This document shows, in pieces, positions 57,383 through 64,000 of a stretch of 64,000 nucleotides of DNA (position 1 is its first letter; each line of letters begins with the position of its first letter). Under the pieces are notes generated by a model that was not told the origin of the DNA, did not search any database, and was given only the letters and a program-made list of their open reading frames with translations. Made by a program: the position numbers and the translations under genes. The stretch comes from Prototheca cutis (taxonomy: Eukaryota > Chlorophyta > Trebouxiophyceae > Chlorellales > Chlorellaceae), in the NCBI GenBank assembly GCA_002897115.2, contig BCIH01000005.1:912683-976682 (forward strand). Direction: 5' to 3'.

Positions 57383-58125
57383 TCACTGGGCAGNGGCCCA
57401 GGCTCGCGCCCGTGCCAGGGCTCCCGCCTCCACGTTGCAAGCGAGGTCGATCCGCGGCAGGGCATTGGCAGGCCCCCCCAGGCAGACCCCCGACCCTGCT
57501 TGGCTGGCCGCTAGCCCCGACAGGCAGTAGCAGGTGTGGTAGTAATCCCGAGACTTGCCGGGCTTGTCCCGCAGTCCACCGCCCCGTTCCTGGCACGCAG
57601 CCAGCAGCCAAACTTGAAGTGCGGCGGCGCTGCCGAGTCTGTAGTCAGCATCGGGGCCGCCGGCGTCAGTTATGTCATCCACGCCACCCCACCCCTGCTC
57701 CGCTGCCACCTGAAGTCCCGCCGTCCGCGCGGCAAAAGGCACCGCGGCCGCGTGACTCCGTGCACGGTCCAGTGCCTGAGCGGGTCGACCGAGGGATTAC
57801 GAATTGAAGAGAGCAGGTCGAATGTATTGGTGGCGGGGAGCTAACCGGGGGAAATGATCTCCTCATTTCGCACATGGCCACTGGTCGACTCATGATGGAC
57901 CAGAACCCCTTCGGCATNCACTAAAACAACCCCCATGTGTACCTCACGGAGTCGTTGGGCCTTGCGACCGGCATCCCGCGCCTTGCGTTGGAGCATGGGA
58001 ATGCTGTGAGCTGCCGATGGTTCGGCGCTTTTTCCGGTCGCCACAGCCTTTTCATACTCCTCCTCTGCCTGTGGGCCAAAAGGAGTTGGTGGGTAAAGGA
58101 ATAGCAGTGTGCGAGGCTGTACTCT

Positions 58126-58212
<87 letters not shown>

Positions 58213-60149
58213 CGCGCGCCTGGCACGATACAGCATGAAAAGGCATGATGCTTGGGGAGGCGTGACGCTGAACCCCCATTCCTCCAGCGATTCTCCTTAC
58301 CTCTGCCTCCCCGGTCTCTGCCTCCTCCAGCTGCAACGTCAATGCATCCACCCATGATTTGGCCTGGGCCTCTGCTTGTGTAGGCAATGGCTGCTGCCCC
58401 GCTGCTGCTTCGTCCCCCCAAGCAGTGGGCCCCTTGAATGCCGGCGGGAGCAGCCCCGCCTCTGCGATGAGGGGCACTATGGCACCCTGCCAGAACGAAT
58501 AGCATCCATCTACGAGTTTGTTAGTTCGGCCAGCAAATCCACCCTCCAGCGGTGCCTACGGGAGGGGGTGGGGTTGTGTTTGGGAAGCGTTGTTGAACAG
58601 ATCCCGTGCTGCCTATCACTTTGTTCCAGCCCTTACACTGATAACCACAGCATTCCACCAGCTCGAACCAATAGCAGATCCAATGGCTCACGCGCATGTA
58701 GAACCACCACTGCCAGGTGTCGGACGCATTGCAGGTACCCCCGTCCACTGCTCACCTGGAGGCTGGAGACCCAGTCCAGCAGGGCCGGGATGTCCAGCGC
58801 ATCCATTTCGCCCAGAAGGCCCAGCGCCGCCAGGCCGCAAAAGCTGTACCCACCATGCGCCTCGTTCCCCGGTTCGCCACCCAGACCTCCTTCGTACGTC
58901 TGAACATGTGTCGGGGGGCAGGGGTAAGACAGTCGCCGGTTGCGTGAGTTGAGATTCTCACCATGGCACACATGACCAAGCCAGTGGTGCTGGTCTACAT
59001 AAAGTAACGACAGCTTGACGCTGGACGCATCACCTCGGGACGATTTTTAGTCCCACTATGCTTCAAAGGGATCCCNCTCACCTGGCATCGCCGGATAAAG
59101 TCAACCATGCCGCAGCGTTGAACCAGGGGTTGCGGGTCCATGCCCAGCATGTGACACACTGCCACGGCGCAGTAGCAACCCCGGATGTCCACTTCGCCAC
59201 CTGTTTTTGTGGCCATGTGCTCAGATGCGAGCTTGCAGCCATGCCGGCAACCAGGGCAGAGGCGTCCTCGTCGCCTGCATCCATCCCAGGCTGGCAATCA
59301 CTGCACCCAAACGCGACCGCCTCCCCACTCGATTGGGCCCTCCATCATTCCCTGTGCACGTCATCATGAAAAAAAAACGCACACACCTTCGTGCATGATC
59401 ATCCCGCCGCCTTGGTCCGGGGTCACAGCCATGCGGAGGTAAAAGTCCATCAGGGCTGCCCGGTTGACTGTGCCCAAAGCGTCGCTGCCCCCAAGCGTCA
59501 CCAGTGTTGCCACCGCTGCAAAAAGGAGTGAAGGAATGGGCTTACGAAACCCACCACTCCCTTGCCCTGCTTCTTAACAAGGTTGACGCCTGCCCCACGT
59601 ACCCGCATAAGTTGGGGCGAGATGTGGCAGTTGGTAGGGCCCGCCACCAAATCCCCCAGACTCATGCTGGCAGGTCGAGATGAAGGCGATGATGGCATCC
59701 CTGTCCACTGGATCCTGCAGCGGCTCCCCGAGCAGTTGCAGCGCATGCACGATCCAGTAGCAGATCCAGGCACGACTGGCGTCCAAGCTGGCAAACCCTG
59801 TGCATTTTCGGGCAGCACACAGGATCAAGAGACACATACGGCACACATGAAGAGTACCCAATCACGTGATTACACGCCATGCATGCAGGCAGATGTCCAT
59901 TTCGTATTCCGTCAATCTGCAATGCAAGGGATCTGGGCCATGCAGGGCCCCCACCATTACACACACACCTTTGTGCAGGTGGCCCAGTCCCCTCCTCATG
60001 AATGCGGCGTGCTTTGCCTTTTCAAGATTGAGAACCGAGCACTTTCCATCCATGAGCATGGCATCGAGGTCACTGTACAGCTCCACGACCTTGGACTCCA
60101 GCGCCCACTGCTCCCGAGTGGTGTCGGTGGGGAAGCCGTCGTCCAACAT
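57383..60149 (-). CDS. FNTB: Protein farnesyltransferase subunit beta
   Basis: The zinc-bearing catalytic subunit that attaches farnesyl to CaaX proteins. The start MLDDGFPTDTTREQWALESK at 60149 leads into KAKHAAFMRRGLGHLHK. Later exons read FASLDASRAWICYWIVHALQ, CQHESGGFGGGPYQLPHLAP TYA (near 59690-59605), VATLVTLGGSDALGTVNRAA, GGEVDIRGCYCAVAVCHMLG (near 59205), TYEGGLGGEPGNEAHGGYSF CGLAAL (near 58880) and GGFAGRTNKLVDGCYSFWQG (near 58530). The zinc ligands Asp and Cys (VDGC) and the later His (DYYHTCYCLSG near 57540) are present. Between them lies a charged insertion: GDEAAAGQQPLPTQAEAQAK, a helical EEEYEKAVATGKSAEP exon at about 58072-57943, then ALDRARSHAAAVPFAARTAG, before the standard RDKPGKSRDYYHTCYCLSG. 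TGA at 57385-57383. The intron at about 58300-58073 contains an 86-base G run. Confidence 0.9.
58127..58212. repeat. 86-base G homopolymer in FNTB intron
   Basis: Eighty-six consecutive G on the plus strand (C on the coding strand), followed by GCGCGCGCC, inside one intron of the farnesyltransferase gene. Its exact length is likely unreliable in any assembly. Confidence 0.95.
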
Positions 60150-60461
60150 GGCGCCTCTCCGCCCTCCAGGCAGCGAACCGTGGTATCCAATCCCGTCGAC
60201 TTAATGTAACTATCCTTTACCATGGTGTGGGCCGGCTCTGCAGGCCTAGAAGCCAGCGATCGATAGTGGACGGTGAACGGGCAACACCGACATCAGAATC
60301 CGCCCGGATGTGATCCCAGCTGGCAACAACTCCCAGTCAAGTATGCATGACCCACAAGAATGCGCTTGGACCACTACAGATGACAGCTACCCATGTGGTA
60401 CAGATTTTACATAATTAACTGGTGTAATTGGCAGGATTGACAGGACTGGAAGGGCAAGGGG
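60150..60461. promoter_or_regulatory. Shared promoter region between divergent FNTB and TRF4 genes
   Basis: 312 bases between divergent ATGs; both promoters are presumed here. An upstream ATG on the minus strand at 60223 opens a different frame and was not chosen. Confidence 0.4.
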
Positions 60462-63400
60462 ATGGCGTGGGCCCCAGGCCGCCGCGAGCCGAGGACCCCC
60501 CTCCTCACGCCTGTGCACGACGATTCCACCAAGTATTTGTACAGCCGGGCCGCTCCGCTTGCATCAAAGATCACTCCTCGGAGCAAGCAGAGCCTGGTTG
60601 TCGAGTTCCAGGATGAGGGCGCCGCTGACCAAGTCGAGGCCAGCGCCGCTGCTCCCCCTGAGCGAGGGGTGCCGGCGGTGGAGACCGAGTCCAAGGCCGC
60701 TGAGCGACCTGAGGACACCAAAACCCCCACGCAGACTCCCACAATACAGCTAAACCTTTCTAATGAAGAGGATGCCGTCGAGGTGAGTTATTTTTTGGCC
60801 AGGCCTGCGCTGAAGTGGTGGCTGTGTACAGTGCTGAATGGCGGCTGGCCCCCAAGCACACTGCTCACCACAGCTCTAGATGTATGTGGTCCAACATGAC
60901 ACGTGCTCTGTCCCTGCTGTGCAGAGAACAGAGCCTGATGACGAAGCCCTCATGGATGACCTCATCATGTTTGGCGAGCCTGAACCAGCGCCACCGGTCT
61001 CCGTACCCCAGACCAACTCCCTGCCCACAGTGCCGAGCTTGCTCACGCAAGTGCCATGGCTTGATTCCATCCGCGGCATCAGCTCGCCCTGCCTGCGCCT
61101 GCATCAAGGTATGTATGACTAGGGGATTGCTGTGTTGTGTGCCGTGTGTGTGTGTGCGTGTGTGTGTTTGGTGTGGAGGGGGAAGGGGCCGTCCACACTG
61201 TGCCGAAGGGTGCTATACTGAACAGGAGGCAGTGTTCTGGGAATAGCACCCTCACACAACCCTAGATCCTGACACCTGGCAAATGCACTGGCAATCCCCA
61301 CTGCACAGAGATTGTGGAGCTGTCACGGTACCTCACTCCTTCAGTTGAAGAGGTCGCGGAGCGACAAGGTGCTCTGGACCGGGTGACAGCTGCTGTAGAG
61401 TCCATCTGGCCAGCTGCCCGCATCCAAACGTTTGGATCATACGCCGTTGGTGAGCTTGTGTGGTGCGGTGGCCGGGCAGAGGATGTGGGCCCTCCGGCCA
61501 TGTGTGCTGGTGGGATGCAGGCTCGATGAGGAGAAGGCAGGGTCACCCACACAGACTCATTGGCGGGTCGGCGATGGTCGAATTGCTCTTTCTAATGTCG
61601 CCCTATCATCACGACATGCTTCCCCACAGGGCTCTATATCCCGACCTCCGACATTGATGCCGTGGTCACCGCCCCCGCCCCGTACGGCGAAGTGGAGCTG
61701 CTCCGGGCCTTGGCAGCTGTTTTGCGGCGGGATGGCATCGGAAAGGACATCCAGGTGCGGATTTGTGTGGGATGGGCCGGACAGGCATCTGCGCTGCAGG
61801 GTGGTCACACGGGAGCGACGGTTTGTGTCTGGGACCCCCGGAGCCGAGGTAGTGCTGGGCACGTGGGCGAGCCCCTGGATGGGGGAGCAAGGCATGCAAT
61901 TCTCGCCTTCCTTTCCTCCAGGTCATTTCAACAGCCAGGGTGCCCATCATAAAGTTTGAGGAGGCAACGTCAGGATACAAGTTTGACATCTCTTTCAATG
62001 TGTCCAATGGGCCCCATGTACGTTGCATCAGTTGTTGGGGCTGGAGTTGATGGTTCAGGAGTCGAAAGAAGTGTGTATATGCTCAGAAGAAGATGCTGTA
62101 TTCAAGCCACGACCCCCCCGCTTGCATGCCAATCCCTTTGTTTGTGCATGCACGTAGNCCCCCCCCCCCCCACCTCTCCACCCCACCCGCTCGTCCACAC
62201 AGGCAGTGGGGGTGGTACGGAAGTTCATGGAGGAGTTGCCACCCATGAAGCCGCTGGCGCTGGTCCTCAAGATCTTCCTGCAGCAGCGGGAGCTGAATGA
62301 GGTGTTCACCGGTGGCATGGGGTCTTACGCGCTGCTTACTGCGCTGGCGGCCTTTCTTCAGATGCACCCTTCGCGCCAGCCGCGACGAAACAACAGGAAG
62401 AAGACTGTCATGGTGGGGGATCTGGAGACTAACCTTGGAGTGCTCTTGCTCGATTTCTTCCAGCTCTATGGCATCAACCTCGATACAACACGGGTGTGTG
62501 GGTGTGTGGCCCATGGGACAAACGTGGTGAAGTGGTGTGGTGTGGAGTGTTCTGTTTTTGTTTTTTGTTTTTTGTTTTTTTGGGGGGGGGGAGGGGGGGA
62601 ATGCACTGCTGTACCATGCTGGGCCATCATGAAAGTGGAAGAGCCGGATTGCGGATGCTGCAGCACCTCCTTGGCCAGGTGGGGAAGAATAACGAGCTTT
62701 TGGACTCTCTTCAGAATGAAGAACCTACAACAAATGCATTCTGCTCATGCTGCTGCGATGCAGGTTGGCGTCTCGGCGGCAAGCGGCGGTCAGTTCATCA
62801 ACAAGCGTGGCCACCATGTTTACCAGGTGAACAATCGGTTTGGGCCGGGCTGGCTGCACTGTGCTCGGTGGGGCCAGAGGCCTTCTGTCCGTCTGCATTT
62901 TCTTTATTTTCCTCTTGCGCCCCATGTGCGGCTGGGCTTTTCTGCTGAATGGTTGGTTGACAATGGAGTGGAAACCCAGCGGCAGTGAGGGCGATCAAGG
63001 AAACCTGGTGAGCAGACCTGAGACCGCTGCCTCCCTGAATCCATCAAACACAGTATGGGCGGCCGGAGCTTCTGGCCGTGCTAGACCCATGCAACACTGA
63101 CAATGACCTTGGGCGCAACAGCTACAACATTGCACAGGTGTGTCTTGGGGCAGGTGCCTTTCTGTTCTCCACAAGGCTGCCGCCCCTTTCTGTCCAGGTC
63201 GCATGGCCTTTCTGTCGCGGAACCAGGCCGCCCTTGTATCTACAGCCGGCGTCGCTGTGGTGTTGTTGCTCCTAATTGTTGTGGGAAGGTGGATGCAAGG
63301 GCCGTGTCCACAAGAGCAAAGCCTACATCGATAGAGTGCTCTGCTTCCCTGCGCTGCAGGTCCAAACCGCCTTTCAATGCGCGGTAAAGTGGTTGACGGC

Positions 63401-64000
63401 TCCTTCTACGGATCGGGAGTCCCTGCTGGCGCGGATCATCCGGCTGGACCCCATCCTCTTTGCCCGGCAGCCGCTGCCATACCCAGACCCGGGGCCAGTG
63501 GACGCAGTGGTCTGGGAACAGGAAAGCATGGCCACATCAGAGGCCGTAGACAAAAAGAAAGCAGGGCGCGGCACAGCATCTCCTGCAAACGTGACCAGTG
63601 TTTGCTTCTGAATGTGGCTTCTTTGCATCGCGCTGTGCTGGCATATTCTGATCGGGGGTTCCATGCAGCGTGTGTGCATGAACTGCGCGCCAGAATGCAT
63701 CCATGAACCGCGCTCCCTGACGAGCGCGTACCCAACCACCCTCTTCAGGACGCCGGCCAACCCAAGAAGCGGAAACACCGGGAGCGTAGCATGTCCCCCG
63801 TGGATCTAACCAATGATACGAGCAACAGCACCGCGGTTGCTGAGGCCGGCAAGCCGGCAGACGGATCGGAACAGACACCTGCCCCGTCAGGCGGGAAGCA
63901 GGCGTCAGCAGACAGTTCGCGATCTGGCGGCCGCAAGGGCAGGGGTCGCAGTGCTCAGAAGCAATCAAGGTCCGCATCCAAGTCGAGGAGCTGCGGCAGC
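60462..64000 (+). CDS. TRF4/5-type non-canonical poly(A) RNA polymerase, 3' end cut by window edge
   Basis: A nuclear terminal nucleotidyltransferase (TRF4/PAPD5/PAPD7 group) that tags RNAs for exosome decay or trimming. Start MAWAPGRREPRTPLLTPVHD at 60462. The second exon (RTEPDDEALMDDLIMFGEPE) ends SPCLRLHQ, and splicing in phase gives EIVELSRYLTPSVEEVAERQ. The catalytic core reads WPAARIQTFGSYAVG, LYIPTSDIDAVVTAPAPYGE (first two Asp), VISTARVPIIKFEEATSGYK FDISFN (third Asp). The central domain has FMEELPPMKPLALVLKIFLQ, QRELNEVFTGGMGSYALLTA and LGVLLLDFFQLYGINLDTT. GGQFINKRGHHVYQ and then YGRPELLAVLDPCNTDNDLG RNSYNIAQ is the family nucleotide-recognition motif. The tail after 63750 is Lys/Ser-rich (PKKRKHRERSMSPVDL), likely a nuclear signal. 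Introns carry C-run (62159-62170) and T7-G10 (62575-62591) tracts. The gene continues past 64000. Confidence 0.9.
62575..62599 (+). repeat. T7-G10 tract in TRF4 intron
   Basis: A TTTTTG-type tract ending in seven T (62575-62581) joined to ten G (62582-62591), one A and seven more G, shortly after a donor near 62492. Confidence 0.85.

Noticed and set aside
58109..58357. Frames encoding polyglycine or polyproline across the 86-G run
   Set aside because: Any homopolymer is open in all frames; the tract lies in an FNTB intron with proper splice sites.
60150..60223. Upstream ATG at 60223 for FNTB
   Set aside because: It opens another reading frame that does not lead into the conserved KAKHAAFMRRGLGHLHK segment; the ATG at 60149 does.

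Overview
This is a GC-rich, intron-dense eukaryotic nuclear window. Nearly every gene is broken by short spliceosomal introns with GTGAGN, GTGCGN or GTAAGN donors and CAG acceptors. The gene set mixes plant-lineage proteins (ACR11/12-like ACT protein, vacuolar sorting receptor with a YMPL tail, HVA22/REEP protein, UBP26-type USP48, tomosyn) with general eukaryotic ones. That points to a green alga, and a Chlorella-like trebouxiophyte is my best guess; the class is inference. About 55 isolated single Ns and two N-blocks (37179-37438 and 48685-48784) show a draft assembly. Exon boundaries below were assigned by eye from splice sites and reading phase.

Layout, left to right: ABCG transporter with an EGF-like ectodomain (minus, cut by the left edge); RNA polymerase I subunit RPA49 (+); ACR11/12-like ACT protein (+); HRD1 E3 ligase (+); HVA22/REEP (minus); TARBP1/TRM3 tRNA 2'-O-methyltransferase (+); an unrecognised gene and a bacterial-type poly(A) polymerase (both minus); a GNAT protein (+) and USP48/UBP26 deubiquitinase (+); an R3H-SUZ protein (minus); TTC1 (+) and EAF6/MEAF6 (+); a vacuolar sorting receptor (minus); a PDK/BCKDK-family kinase (minus); tomosyn (minus); an EXS-domain protein (+); farnesyltransferase beta subunit (minus); and a TRF4-type poly(A) polymerase (+, cut by the right edge).

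There are no operons, but recurring themes are visible: ER and endomembrane work (HRD1, HVA22, VSR, tomosyn), RNA synthesis and processing (RPA49, TRM3, two poly(A) polymerases, R3H-SUZ) and chromatin (GNAT, UBP26, EAF6). Many neighbours are head-to-head pairs sharing a few hundred bases of promoter sequence. Introns repeatedly carry long G or C homopolymers, including an uninterrupted 86-G run inside the farnesyltransferase gene.

The least ordinary pieces are: a decayed reading frame at 44523-44855 that resembles the C-terminal zinc-ribbon region of TnpB/Fanzor-type transposon nucleases; a tRNA-like A-box/B-box element abutting the receptor start codon; a 14-nt microexon; a large insertion in farnesyltransferase beta; and the unidentified gene at 21051-22216. 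I found no CRISPR array, rRNA or intact tRNA.
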